64,000 bases of DNA, taken from Flavobacterium sp. (GTDB lineage: Bacteria > Bacteroidota > Bacteroidia > Flavobacteriales > Flavobacteriaceae). Made by a program: the position numbers and the translations under genes. The stretch covers positions 446,239-510,238 of the forward strand of contig JAIPAM010000001.1 of the NCBI GenBank assembly GCA_021740105.1. Reading direction: 5' to 3'. This document shows positions 18,311 to 26,831 of this stretch, in pieces. The notes below the pieces were generated by a model that was not told where the DNA came from, did no database searches, and saw only the letters and a list, made by a program, of their open reading frames with translations. Every line of letters begins with the position of its first letter. Within the stretch, counting starts at the first letter, position 1.

Positions 18311-19759
18311 ATGAGTAAATATACCGAAGACGATTTAAAAATCGAGCTCGAAACTAAAGAATACGAATACGGATTTTATACAGATTTAAAATCGGAAACA
18401 TTTCCAATTGGTTTAAATGAAGACATTGTTCGTGCCATTTCGCTTAAGAAAGAAGAGCCTGAATGGATGACCAACTGGCGTATTGAAGCCTTTCGCGCTT
18501 GGCAAGAAATGATAGAACCAGAATGGGCAAATGTTCATTATACAAAACCCGATTTCCAAGCCATTTCTTATTATTCTGCTCCCAAATCAGTAGATCCCAA
18601 CAAAACCTTAGACGATGTAGACCCCGAACTTTTAGAAATGTACAAAAAGTTAGGAATTTCTATTGATGAGCAAAAGATGATGAACAATGTGGCAATGGAT
18701 ATTGTGGTTGATTCGGTTTCTGTGGCGACAACATTCAAGAAAACATTGGCAGAAAAAGGGATTATTTTCATGAGTATTTCAGAGGCAATTCGGGAATATC
18801 CAGAATTAGTTCAAAAATATTTGGGTACAGTGGTACCCCAAAAAGACAACTTTTATGCCGCATTAAATTCAGCGGTATTTTCAGATGGATCGTTTTGTTA
18901 TATTCCAAAAGGGGTAAAATGCCCAATGGAACTTTCAACCTATTTCAGAATTAATCAAGCGGGAACGGGACAATTTGAAAGAACACTTTTAATTGCCGAC
19001 GAAGGGAGTTATGTGAGTTATTTAGAAGGTTGTACTGCGCCTAGCCGTGATGAAAATCAATTGCACGCAGCGGTTGTAGAATTAATTGCAATGGAAGATG
19101 CCGAAATAAAATATTCAACGGTTCAAAACTGGTATCCTGGAAATAAAGAAGGTAAAGGAGGGGTTTTTAATTTTGTAACCAAAAGAGGAATTTGTGAGAA
19201 AAACGCAAAAATATCTTGGACACAAGTTGAAACTGGTTCTGCAGTAACGTGGAAATATCCTTCGGTGGTACTAAAAGGCGATAATTCTGTTGGTGAATTT
19301 TATTCGATAGCGGTAACCAATAATTTCCAACAAGCCGATACAGGGACGAAAATGATTCATATTGGTAAAAACACCAAATCGACAATTATTTCAAAAGGAA
19401 TTTCAGCAGGAAAATCACAAAATAGTTATAGAGGGTTAGTAAAAATTGGCCCAGGAGCCGAAAACGCTAGAAATTTCTCTCAATGCGACTCGCTATTAAT
19501 GGGGAATAATTGCGGAGCACACACTTTTCCATACATAGAAAGTAAAAACACAACAGCCAAAATAGAACACGAAGCAACGACAAGTAAAATTGGAGAAGAC
19601 CAAGTTTTTTATTGCAACCAACGCGGAATTCCAACCGAAAAAGCCATTGCATTAATAGTAAATGGTTTCAGTAAAGACGTATTGAATAAGTTACCAATGG
19701 AATTTGCCGTTGAGGCGCAGAAGTTGTTGGAGATTTCGTTAGAAGGAAGTGTTGGGTAA
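18311..19759 (+). CDS. sufB: Fe-S cluster assembly scaffold protein SufB
   Basis: This 482-residue protein is the SufB scaffold of the SufBC2D complex, where sulfur from SufS-SufE and iron are joined into a cluster. Recognisable blocks are [43 protein letters not shown] and the C-terminal [21 protein letters not shown] with QRGI typical of SufB/SufD. Length fits. It follows sufA closely. The spacer after it holds the left part of a TTTAAAG palindrome and the four-helix-bundle gene, which separates sufB from sufC. Confidence 0.97.
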   Translation: MSKYTEDDLKIELETKEYEYGFYTDLKSETFPIGLNEDIVRAISLKKEEPEWMTNWRIEAFRAWQEMIEPEWANVHYTKPDFQAISYYSAPKSVDPNKTLDDVDPELLEMYKKLGISIDEQKMMNNVAMDIVVDSVSVATTFKKTLAEKGIIFMSISEAIREYPELVQKYLGTVVPQKDNFYAALNSAVFSDGSFCYIPKGVKCPMELSTYFRINQAGTGQFERTLLIADEGSYVSYLEGCTAPSRDENQLHAAVVELIAMEDAEIKYSTVQNWYPGNKEGKGGVFNFVTKRGICEKNAKISWTQVETGSAVTWKYPSVVLKGDNSVGEFYSIAVTNNFQQADTGTKMIHIGKNTKSTIISKGISAGKSQNSYRGLVKIGPGAENARNFSQCDSLLMGNNCGAHTFPYIESKNTTAKIEHEATTSKIGEDQVFYCNQRGIPTEKAIALIVNGFSKDVLNKLPMEFAVEAQKLLEISLEGSVG

Positions 19760-19765
19760 AAATTT

Positions 19766-19820
19766 GTTTAAAGTTTAAGGTTTAAAGTTGTTTAACCGGA
19801 ATCGATTAGTAACTTTAAAC
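19766..19820 (+). repeat. Palindromic TTTAAAG repeat, copy A, interrupted form
   Basis: A 24-base left arm (19766-19789, starting GTTTAAAGTTTAAGG) is followed by 21 bases and then AACTTTAAAC (19811-19820), which is the exact reverse complement of the last ten arm bases. The rest of the expected right arm is found only after the four-helix-bundle gene at 20240-20263. Confidence 0.8.
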
Positions 19821-19843
19821 GAATAAAAACCAAACAAAATAAT

Positions 19844-20233
19844 ATGGCAACAATTACTCGATTTGAAGATTTAGAAATTTGGCAGGAAGCCAGAAGATTA
19901 GCTAAAGAAATACATTTTTTATGTATTGAAACCGAGATAAAAACAGATTTTAGATTTAGAGATCAAATAAAAGCAGCTTCAGGTTCAGTAATGGATAATA
20001 TTGCAGAAGGATTTGAAAGAAATGGAAACCTCGAGTTTCGTCAATTTTTATCAATCGCTAAAGGGTCAGCTGGAGAAACAAGATCTCAACTTTACAGGGT
20101 TTTAGATTTCAATTATATTAATGAAGAAAAATTTACAACATTAAGAATTGATTACGAGAATTTAAGTGGAAAAATAAACAATTTTATATCATATTTAAAC
20201 AAGAAAGATTTTAAAGGCACAAAGTTTCAGTAA
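19844..20233 (+). CDS. Four-helix-bundle protein of the 23S rRNA intervening-sequence family
   Basis: This 129-residue protein has the family pattern FEDLEIWQEARRLAKEI (7-23), SGSVMDNIAEGFERNGN (48-64) and FLSIAKGSAGETRSQLYR (70-87). Relatives are encoded in rRNA intervening sequences, are found as solo genes in many genomes, and include the Avd accessory of diversity-generating retroelements; no reverse transcriptase or rRNA lies here. Its job is unknown. It is the only gene in this operon with no link to iron-sulfur assembly, and it is flanked by the direct repeat AACTTTAAAC (19811-19820 and 20240-20249) inside a palindrome, so it looks inserted. Base composition does not differ obviously from its neighbours. 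Confidence 0.92.
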   Translation: MATITRFEDLEIWQEARRLAKEIHFLCIETEIKTDFRFRDQIKAASGSVMDNIAEGFERNGNLEFRQFLSIAKGSAGETRSQLYRVLDFNYINEEKFTTLRIDYENLSGKINNFISYLNKKDFKGTKFQ

Positions 20234-20239
20234 TGCGAG

Positions 20240-20263
20240 AACTTTAAACTTTAAACTTTAAAC
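20240..20263 (+). repeat. Right arm of palindrome A
   Basis: The 24 bases are three AACTTTA-type heptamers and match the reverse complement of the arm at 19766-19789 in 23 of 24 positions. The first ten bases also duplicate 19811-19820 as a direct repeat around the four-helix-bundle gene. Confidence 0.8.
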
Positions 20264-20275
20264 AATTAAGACGAC

Positions 20276-21028
20276 ATGTTATCAATAAAAAATTTACACG
20301 CATCAATAGGCGATAAAGAAATATTAAAAGGAATTAACCTAGAAGTAAAAGCGGGAGAAATCCATGCCATAATGGGTCCAAACGGAGCTGGTAAAAGTAC
20401 ACTTTCCGCAATTATTGCAGGAAATGAAAATTACGAAGTTACCGAAGGAGAGCTATTTTTAGAAGGGGAAGATATAGCCGATTTATCTCCTGAAGAAAGA
20501 GCGCACAAAGGGGTATTCTTATCTTTTCAATATCCTGTTGAAATCCCCGGAGTTTCAGTAACCAATTTCATTAGAACGTCAATTAATGAAACTAGAAAAG
20601 CAAATAATTTAGAGGAAATGCCCGCTAATGAAATGTTAAAAGTGATTCGTGAGAAATCGGAATTATTAGAAATTGATCGTAAATTTTTGTCTCGTTCTTT
20701 AAACGAAGGGTTTTCTGGGGGAGAGAAAAAGAGAAATGAGATTTTCCAAATGGCAATGTTAGAACCTAAATTGGCAATTCTAGACGAGACCGATTCAGGG
20801 CTTGATATTGATGCTCTTCGTATTGTTGCCAATGGGGTAAACAAATTGAAAAGCGACAAAAATGCCATCATTGTGATCACGCACTACCAAAGACTTTTAG
20901 ATTATATTGTTCCTGATTTTGTTCATGTATTATACAATGGAAAAATCGTCAAATCTGGCGATGCCTCATTGGCATTAGAGTTGGAAGAGAAAGGATACGA
21001 TTGGATTAAAAATGAACAAGAAGCATAA
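20276..21028 (+). CDS. sufC: Fe-S cluster assembly ATPase SufC
   Basis: This 250-residue ABC-type ATPase drives the SufBC2D complex. It has the Walker A GPNGAGKST (34-42), a signature motif in EGFSGGEKKRNEI and Walker B with LAILDETDSGLDID, all in the SufC style. It is cytosolic. The ATG at 20276 lies 12 bases after the palindrome arm ends, and the spacer behind the gene holds the second palindrome (copy C). Length matches the family. Confidence 0.97.
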   Translation: MLSIKNLHASIGDKEILKGINLEVKAGEIHAIMGPNGAGKSTLSAIIAGNENYEVTEGELFLEGEDIADLSPEERAHKGVFLSFQYPVEIPGVSVTNFIRTSINETRKANNLEEMPANEMLKVIREKSELLEIDRKFLSRSLNEGFSGGEKKRNEIFQMAMLEPKLAILDETDSGLDIDALRIVANGVNKLKSDKNAIIVITHYQRLLDYIVPDFVHVLYNGKIVKSGDASLALELEEKGYDWIKNEQEA

Positions 21029-21033
21029 AATTT

Positions 21034-21097
21034 GTTTAAAGTCTAAAGTTTAAAGTTAGCACGATAACTTTAAACTTTTAAACCTTAAACTTTAAAC
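21034..21097 (+). repeat. Palindromic TTTAAAG repeat, copy C, uninterrupted form
   Basis: A 24-base left arm (21034-21057), an eight-base loop AGCACGAT and a 32-base right arm (21066-21097) form a long hairpin. The left arm matches copy A except for two bases, and the right arm carries the same outer sequence. It fills almost the whole sufC-sufD spacer. No T run follows, so it is not a standard terminator. Confidence 0.85.
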
Positions 21098-21107
21098 AAT
21101 AAATAAT

Positions 21108-22424
21108 ATGGAATTAAAAGAAAAATTAGTATCGTCTTTTATGGCTTTTGAAGAGCAAATTGATGTAAATTCTGATTTACATGAGTTGCGTACCTCAGCT
21201 ATAAAAAACTTTGAAAAAAAAGGTTTCCCAACAAAAAAAGAGGAAGCTTGGAAGTATACATCTTTGAATTCGGTGTTGAAAAATGACCTTTCGGTTTTCC
21301 CTAAAAACGAAAATAATATTGAATTTGCCGATGTAAAAAAATATTTCCTTCACGAAATTGACACTCATAAATTGGTTTTTATAGACGGTGTTTTCAATTC
21401 ATTTTTATCGGCTACAACTCACGATGGAATTGATGTTTGCTTGATGTCATCCGCTTTAAACAAGCCGAAATACAAAATGGTAATTGATAATTATTTTAAT
21501 AAAATTGCGAATTTAGACGAAAGTTTAACGTCCTTAAATACGGCTTTCGCTAATGAAGGCGCGTACATCAATATTCCAAAAAGCAAAGTAGTAGACAAGC
21601 CAATTGAAATTATGTATTTCTCTACAGGAAGCGAAGCGGCAATTTTAGTTCAACCAAGAAACTTAGTGGTTGTAGGAGAAAATTCACACGTTCAAATTAT
21701 TGAAAGACATCAAAATTTGAATGAAAATCCCGTTTTAACGAACTCGGTGACGGAGATTTTCGCACAAAAAAGAGCCATTGTAGATTATTATAAAATCCAA
21801 AATGACAATTTGGAGGCCAACCTAATTGACAATACCTATGTTTCTCAAAATCAAGAAACCAATGTTTCTGTAAATACCTTTTCTTTTGGCGGAAACTTAA
21901 CCAGAAACAACTTGAATTTCTATCATTTTGGAGAACGAATTGTTAGTAATTTAAATGGGATTACGATTATCGGCGACAAGCAACACGTTGATCATTATAC
22001 ATTGGTACAACATTCGACACCAAATTGTGAAAGCCACCAAGATTATAAGGGAATCTTTTCGGGTCGTTCCACAGGTGTTTTCAACGGAAAGATTTATGTA
22101 GAAAAGGAAGCTCAAAAAACCAATGCCTTTCAAAAAAGCAACAATATTTTATTAAGCGATAAAGCCACAATTAATGCCAAACCACAATTGGAAATTTTTG
22201 CTGATGATGTAAAGTGTTCCCATGGTTGTACGATTGGACAATTGGACGAAACAGCCCTATTTTACATGCAACAACGAGGAATTCCTAAGAAAGAAGCTAA
22301 AGCATTACTGATGTATGCCTTTTCAAATGCTGTAATCGAAAGCATAAAAATCCCAGAATTGAAACAACGAATTACCAAAATTATCGCCACAAAATTAGGA
22401 GTAAAAATTGGATTTGATTTGTAG
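21108..22424 (+). CDS. sufD: Fe-S cluster assembly protein SufD
   Basis: This 438-residue protein is the SufD subunit that pairs with SufB in the SufBC2D scaffold. The N-terminal KKEEAWKYTSL is typical, as are SHQDYKGIFSGRSTGVFNGK in the beta-helix part and the C-terminal VKCSHGCTIGQLDETALFYMQQRGI. The cysteine and histidine in KCSHG belong to the interface where clusters form in known complexes. It follows the palindromic spacer and lies 36 bases ahead of sufS. Confidence 0.96.
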   Translation: MELKEKLVSSFMAFEEQIDVNSDLHELRTSAIKNFEKKGFPTKKEEAWKYTSLNSVLKNDLSVFPKNENNIEFADVKKYFLHEIDTHKLVFIDGVFNSFLSATTHDGIDVCLMSSALNKPKYKMVIDNYFNKIANLDESLTSLNTAFANEGAYINIPKSKVVDKPIEIMYFSTGSEAAILVQPRNLVVVGENSHVQIIERHQNLNENPVLTNSVTEIFAQKRAIVDYYKIQNDNLEANLIDNTYVSQNQETNVSVNTFSFGGNLTRNNLNFYHFGERIVSNLNGITIIGDKQHVDHYTLVQHSTPNCESHQDYKGIFSGRSTGVFNGKIYVEKEAQKTNAFQKSNNILLSDKATINAKPQLEIFADDVKCSHGCTIGQLDETALFYMQQRGIPKKEAKALLMYAFSNAVIESIKIPELKQRITKIIATKLGVKIGFDL

Positions 22425-22460
22425 TTTTTTAATGTCATTTGACGTAAATAAAAAAATAAA

Positions 22461-23678
22461 ATGAGTTTTAATATTGATGCTATTCGTGCCGATTTTCCTA
22501 TTCTTTGTCAAAAGGTAAACGGAAAACCGTTAGTCTATTTTGACAATGGCGCCACTTCGCAAAAACCGCAAGTAGTGATTGATGCTATATCCAAATATTA
22601 TCAAGAAATTAACGCCAATATTCATCGCGGAGTGCACACTTTAAGTCAATTGGCAACAGATGCTTATGAAGTCTCACGAGGGAAAATACAAAACCATATT
22701 AATGCAAAATTTGCTCATGAAGTTCTATTTACCTCAGGAACAACGCACGGAATTAATATAGTTGCCAATGGCTTTGCCTCTTTTTTAAAATCGGGAGATG
22801 AGGTTTTGGTTTCTGCCTTGGAACACCATTCTAATATTGTGCCTTGGCAAATGTTGTGCGAAAAAACAGGTGCCATTTTACGGGTAATTCCAATGGATGT
22901 TAACGGCGAATTAATTCTTTCAGAATTTGACAAATTACTTTCCAATAAAACAAAAATGGTAACGGTAAACCATATTTCGAATGCTTTGGGAACCCTCAAT
23001 CCTATTAAATATATGATTGATAAAGCGCACGAATTTGGAGCTGTCATTTTGATTGACGGCGCTCAAGCAGTACCCCATTTAAAACCTAATGTTCAAGAAT
23101 TAGATTGTGATTTTTATGTGTTTTCAGGACATAAAATATGTGGCCCTACAGGTACCGGAATTTTATACGGAAAAGAAGATTGGCTAAACAAATTACCGCC
23201 TTATCAAGGGGGAGGGGAAATGATTAAAGAGGTGACTTTCGAGAAAACTACCTATGCTGAATTGCCTCATAAGTTTGAAGCTGGAACCCCAAATATTGCA
23301 GGAGGAATTGTCCTTGGAACCGCCGTTGATTATATGAATCAGATTGGTTTTGAAAACATCCAAATTCAAGAAAAAGAATTGTTAGAATATGGCACCAAAC
23401 GATTATTAGAAATTGAAGGGCTGAAAATTTATGGCACTTCTAAATATAAAACATCGGTAATCTCATTTAATATTGAGGGAATCCATCCCTATGACATCGG
23501 AACCATAATTGACAAATTAGGAATCGCAGTTAGAACAGGGCACCATTGCGCGCAGCCGATTATGAATTTCTTTAATATACCAGGAACTATTCGTGCCTCA
23601 TTTGCATTTTACAATACTAAAGAAGAAATTGATATCTTTGTGGAAGCCCTAAAAAGAGCTAAATTAATGCTATCGTAA
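22461..23678 (+). CDS. sufS: Cysteine desulfurase SufS
   Basis: This 405-residue pyridoxal-phosphate enzyme removes sulfur from cysteine and hands it to SufE. It has the group II layout: TSGTTHGIN (91-99), EHHSNIVPW (121-129), the cofactor lysine in SGHKICGPTG (Lys225) and the catalytic cysteine in RTGHHCAQP (Cys363). The short extended lobe with RTGHHC distinguishes it from IscS. It sits after sufD in the operon and before a lipoprotein gene and sufE. Confidence 0.97.
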   Translation: MSFNIDAIRADFPILCQKVNGKPLVYFDNGATSQKPQVVIDAISKYYQEINANIHRGVHTLSQLATDAYEVSRGKIQNHINAKFAHEVLFTSGTTHGINIVANGFASFLKSGDEVLVSALEHHSNIVPWQMLCEKTGAILRVIPMDVNGELILSEFDKLLSNKTKMVTVNHISNALGTLNPIKYMIDKAHEFGAVILIDGAQAVPHLKPNVQELDCDFYVFSGHKICGPTGTGILYGKEDWLNKLPPYQGGGEMIKEVTFEKTTYAELPHKFEAGTPNIAGGIVLGTAVDYMNQIGFENIQIQEKELLEYGTKRLLEIEGLKIYGTSKYKTSVISFNIEGIHPYDIGTIIDKLGIAVRTGHHCAQPIMNFFNIPGTIRASFAFYNTKEEIDIFVEALKRAKLMLS

Positions 23679-23689
23679 ATATATTTTGA

Positions 23690-24142
23690 ATGAGAATAGT
23701 ATCTTTATTATCAGTAGTGTTATTTGTTTTAGGAAGTTGCAACAGCCAGAAAAATGCTATTGGAACTAGTATTGAAATGAAAGACATTGAAATCCAATAT
23801 GAAGCAAATACAAGAGGTTTTTATAATAAATTGGTATTAAAAAACGCAACAATTTCTTCAACAAATGACAGAGAAGGTAAAGAAAATCCTATTGTTCAAA
23901 AAATTTCTGATGCCGATTGGAATGCTTTAAAAGATGAAATTAATAAACTAGATTTAGAGAATTTAACAAATCTTAAAGCGCCAACAGAAAAGCGATTTTA
24001 TGACGGAGCGGCAATTGCCAATTTAAAGATAATTTATAATGGTAAAATCTATCAATCCTCCGATTTTGATCATGGGTTTCCCCCAATGCAAATAAAAAGG
24101 GTAGTTGAAATGATAAATTTATTATTTAAACCAGAAGTATGA
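23690..24142 (+). CDS. Small putative lipoprotein of unknown function
   Basis: This encodes 150 residues starting with a lipoprotein signal (hydrophobic segment then VLGSCNSQ, Cys17 as the lipid site). The rest is soluble and contains KISDADWNALKDEI and FYDGAAIANLKIIY, resembling small Bacteroidota lipoproteins of unknown role. It sits between sufS and sufE, 11 bases after the former and overlapping the latter by four bases (ATGA), so it is translated with the SUF genes although it should be exported. No function can be given. Confidence 0.85.
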   Translation: MRIVSLLSVVLFVLGSCNSQKNAIGTSIEMKDIEIQYEANTRGFYNKLVLKNATISSTNDREGKENPIVQKISDADWNALKDEINKLDLENLTNLKAPTEKRFYDGAAIANLKIIYNGKIYQSSDFDHGFPPMQIKRVVEMINLLFKPEV

Positions 24143-24561
24143 CCATTACAGAAATACAAGACCAAATAGTAGATGAATTTTCTATGTTTGACGATTGGAT
24201 GGAGCGCTACGAATACATTATTGAATTAGGAAAAAAATTGCCATTAATTAATGAGGGATTTAAAACTGATGATAATATTATCAAGGGTTGTCAATCTAAA
24301 GTTTGGTTAAAAGGAGAACAAAATGACGATTTAATTGTTTTCACTGCCGATAGTGATGCAATTTTAACCAAAGGAATTATTGCGATTCTAATTCGAGCTT
24401 TCTCCAATCAAAAGGCCGCCGATATTTTAGCTGCCGACATGGGTTTCATTGATGAAATAGGATTGAAAGAACACTTATCGCCAACCCGCGCTAATGGTTT
24501 GGTTTCAATGATAAAGAATATTAAAATGTATGCTTTTGCATTCGAATCAAAAAAGGAGTAA
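24139..24561 (+). CDS. sufE: Sulfur acceptor protein SufE
   Basis: This 140-residue protein takes persulfide sulfur from SufS and passes it to SufB. The acceptor cysteine is Cys51 in IIKGCQSKVW, with the following SDAILTKGIIAILI and the C-terminal SPTRANGLVSMI typical of the family. Its ATG overlaps the stop of the lipoprotein gene (ATGA), pointing to translational coupling. Cytosolic. Confidence 0.96.
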   Translation: MTITEIQDQIVDEFSMFDDWMERYEYIIELGKKLPLINEGFKTDDNIIKGCQSKVWLKGEQNDDLIVFTADSDAILTKGIIAILIRAFSNQKAADILAADMGFIDEIGLKEHLSPTRANGLVSMIKNIKMYAFAFESKKE

Positions 24562-24562
24562 T

Positions 24563-24886
24563 ATGGAAGAATTTAACGATACCATCAATTTAGGGGACAA
24601 CGTAGTAAAAAAATTAAAGGGCATTTATGATCCTGAAATTCCAGTGGATATTTACGAATTGGGGCTTATCTACGACGTGATGATTAACGAAGACAATGAA
24701 GTTAAAATATTAATGACATTAACTTCACCAAATTGCCCTGTTGCTGAGTCATTACCTCGAGAAGTGGAAGAGAAAGTGCAAACAATTGATGAAGTAAAAT
24801 CCTGTGAAGTAGAAATCACATTTGACCCACCTTGGAGCAAAGATTTAATGAGCGAGGAAGCAAAATTAGAATTAGGAATGCTTTAA
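24563..24886 (+). CDS. SufT-like MIP18 (DUF59) family protein
   Basis: This 107-residue protein belongs to the MIP18/DUF59 family, whose members help mature iron-sulfur proteins. It shows YDPEIPVDIYELGLIYDV, the TLTSPNCPVAESLP block with the conserved cysteine, and the end PPWSKDLMSEEAKLELGM. The longer reading from 24530 adds 11 residues inside the end of sufE, so the ATG at 24563, one base after the sufE stop, is preferred. It is the last clear SUF gene of the operon. Confidence 0.93.
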   Translation: MEEFNDTINLGDNVVKKLKGIYDPEIPVDIYELGLIYDVMINEDNEVKILMTLTSPNCPVAESLPREVEEKVQTIDEVKSCEVEITFDPPWSKDLMSEEAKLELGML

Positions 24887-24904
24887 AAATCTGTTTAAAG
24901 TAAA

Positions 24905-25408
24905 ATGGACGAAATCATAAATAAAGTTGCCAATAGTTCTCTGGAAGTTTTCGATTTAGAAGAGTTTTACCCTAGTGGTATTCGGACACAAATCGATATT
25001 TCACAGTGGCTTTCGGATGGATTTATTTTGAAAGAAAAAGATTTTCGGGAGCATTTAAAACAACACGACTGGGCCAAATATCAAGATCATTTTGTAGCTG
25101 TTTGTTGTAGTACAGATGCAATTCTTCCAGCTTGGGCGAATATTTTAGTTACGGTCCATTTGGCGCCTTTTGCAAAAAAAATTGTTGACGGTAATATACA
25201 AGATTTAGATACTTTATTATACCAAGAAATCCTTCCAAATTTGGATTATTCTAGATATGATAATAAGCCGGTAATTATAAAGGGTTGTTCTAAAAAGCCG
25301 GTTCCAATTAGCGCCTATGTGGCTGCCGCTCAATATTTACAACCTTTCGCTAAAAGTATTATGTATGGCGAAGCGTGTTCGGCAGTTCCATTATACAAGA
25401 AAAAGTAA
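24905..25408 (+). CDS. DUF2480-family protein
   Basis: This encodes 167 residues and begins with MDEIINKVANSSLEVFDLEEFYP, followed by DISQWL and FAVCCSTDAILPAWA-like text and the end VPISAYVAAAQYLQP. I recognise it as the Bacteroidota DUF2480 family, often found behind suf genes; the activity is unknown. It is soluble and has two adjacent cysteines (VCCST) plus GCSKKPVP, which might suit a metal or thiol role (inference). It ends four bases from the convergent hflX stop. Confidence 0.85.
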   Translation: MDEIINKVANSSLEVFDLEEFYPSGIRTQIDISQWLSDGFILKEKDFREHLKQHDWAKYQDHFVAVCCSTDAILPAWANILVTVHLAPFAKKIVDGNIQDLDTLLYQEILPNLDYSRYDNKPVIIKGCSKKPVPISAYVAAAQYLQPFAKSIMYGEACSAVPLYKKK

Positions 25409-25412
25409 TCCT

Positions 25413-26645
25413 TTAATCTTCTTCTTCTTTTTCTATTGCATCTTTAAAATCGGGATACAAAAACTTATTGTAGGGGAATCTTGAAATGTGAATTTCTCGA
25501 ACCGCTTCATAAACACGCTCTCTAAATTCTTCAAAATTTTCTTTATTGGTTGCCGAAATGAAAATCGCTTTTTCCTTACCTACATTGTTCATCCAGGTGG
25601 TTTTCCATTCTTCTAAAGTGTAATGTTTTCTAGTTTTTTCGGTTATTAAATCGTCTTCATCAATGGTTAAATGTTTGAAAGCATCAATTTTATTGAAGAC
25701 CATTATGGTTGTTTTATTATTGCTTTTTATATCTGCCAATGTTTGATTTACCGACTCAATATGGTCTTCAAAATCTGGATGGGAGATATCTACTACATGT
25801 AAAAGCAAGTCGGCTTCACGAACTTCATCAAGTGTACTTTTAAAAGAATCTACTAATTGAGTAGGCAATTTTCGTATAAATCCAACAGTATCTGAAAGTA
25901 GAAAAGGCAAGTTTTTTATTACCACTTTTCTCACGGTGGTATCTAAAGTGGCAAATAATTTATTTTCAACAAAAACGTCACTTTTACCCACCACATTCAT
26001 TAAAGTTGATTTTCCAACATTGGTATAACCAACTAAGGCAACACGAACCATAGCACCTCGATTTCCTCGTTGAACCCCCATTTGCTTGTCGATAGTTTTT
26101 ATTTTTTCTTTAAGTAAAGCAATTCGATCTCTCACAATTCGTCGATCGGTTTCAATTTCAGTTTCCCCAGGACCCCGCATTCCGATTCCTCCTTTTTGGC
26201 GTTCTAAGTGTGTCCACATTCCGGATAATCGTGGGAGTAAATATTGACATTGCGCTAATTCAACTTGAGTTCTGGCGTAAGAAGTTTCCGCTCTTTGGGC
26301 AAATATGTCTAAGATAAGGTGAGTTCTATCTAGAATTTTACAAGCGATTATTCTTGAAATATTTTTTTGTTGGGATGGAGAAAGTTCATCATCAAAAATA
26401 ACGGTTGATATATCATTTTCAATTACAAAATGATTTATCTCATCTATTTTTCCAGTACCTACAAATGTTTTTGGGTTTGGACGTTCCATTTTTTGAGAAA
26501 ATCTTTTAACGACTTCACCTCCAGCGGTAAAGGTTAAAAAAGCCAACTCATCAAGGTATTCATTTAATTTTTCTTCGTCTTGTTTTTGAGTGATAATCCC
26601 AACAATTACGGTTTTTTCAATCTTTTTATTTTCTTTTTCTAGCAT
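25413..26645 (-). CDS. hflX: Ribosome-associated GTPase HflX
   Basis: This 410-residue cytosolic GTPase binds the 50S subunit and splits stalled or hibernating ribosomes in species studied. The N-terminal domain contains FVGTGKIDEI and a Gly-rich linker GIGMRGPGETEIETDRR; the G domain has GYTNVGKS (206-213), DTTVRKV, LSDTVGFIRKLP and NKID. The C-terminus ends in acidic residues. A TAGCTTTG promoter box lies just upstream. It is convergent with the DUF2480 gene and divergent from the large adhesin gene. Confidence 0.96.
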   Translation of the reverse strand: MLEKENKKIEKTVIVGIITQKQDEEKLNEYLDELAFLTFTAGGEVVKRFSQKMERPNPKTFVGTGKIDEINHFVIENDISTVIFDDELSPSQQKNISRIIACKILDRTHLILDIFAQRAETSYARTQVELAQCQYLLPRLSGMWTHLERQKGGIGMRGPGETEIETDRRIVRDRIALLKEKIKTIDKQMGVQRGNRGAMVRVALVGYTNVGKSTLMNVVGKSDVFVENKLFATLDTTVRKVVIKNLPFLLSDTVGFIRKLPTQLVDSFKSTLDEVREADLLLHVVDISHPDFEDHIESVNQTLADIKSNNKTTIMVFNKIDAFKHLTIDEDDLITEKTRKHYTLEEWKTTWMNNVGKEKAIFISATNKENFEEFRERVYEAVREIHISRFPYNKFLYPDFKDAIEKEEED

Positions 26646-26661
26646 ATCAAAATATATAATG

Positions 26662-26669
26662 CAAAGCTA
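26662..26669 (-). promoter_or_regulatory. Candidate -7 promoter box for hflX
   Basis: On the minus strand this is TAGCTTTG, a match to TAnnTTTG, about 17 bases before the hflX ATG. A short leader would follow. No TTTG partner is evident. Confidence 0.4.
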
Positions 26670-26772
26670 ATTTATTTGCATGAAAAACGGCGATTTACTC
26701 ACTTATAATTAATAAATTTTAAAATTCCCTAGTTAAAAATCCAATTAAAAGCTATTTTTTAATTTTTTTTGT

Positions 26773-26780
26773 TAAATTTG
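26773..26780 (+). promoter_or_regulatory. Candidate -7 promoter box for the adhesin gene
   Basis: TAAATTTG lies 52 bases before the ATG at 26832. It argues against the upstream in-frame ATG at 26769, which would precede the transcription start. Confidence 0.45.
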
Positions 26781-26831
26781 AAAGCTAAATTGCAAACTAA
26801 ATTACCTATTATAATCTTAAATTTTCATTTT

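Noticed and set aside
19844..20233. Avd accessory of a diversity-generating retroelement
   Set aside because: No reverse transcriptase, template repeat or variable repeat is present nearby.
24530..24562. Longer N-terminus of the SufT-like protein
   Set aside because: It would lie within the end of sufE; the ATG at 24563 directly follows the sufE stop and gives the family's usual N-terminus.
26769..26831. Upstream in-frame start of the adhesin
   Set aside because: The signal peptide begins at 26832 and a promoter box lies at 26773-26780, after the earlier ATG.
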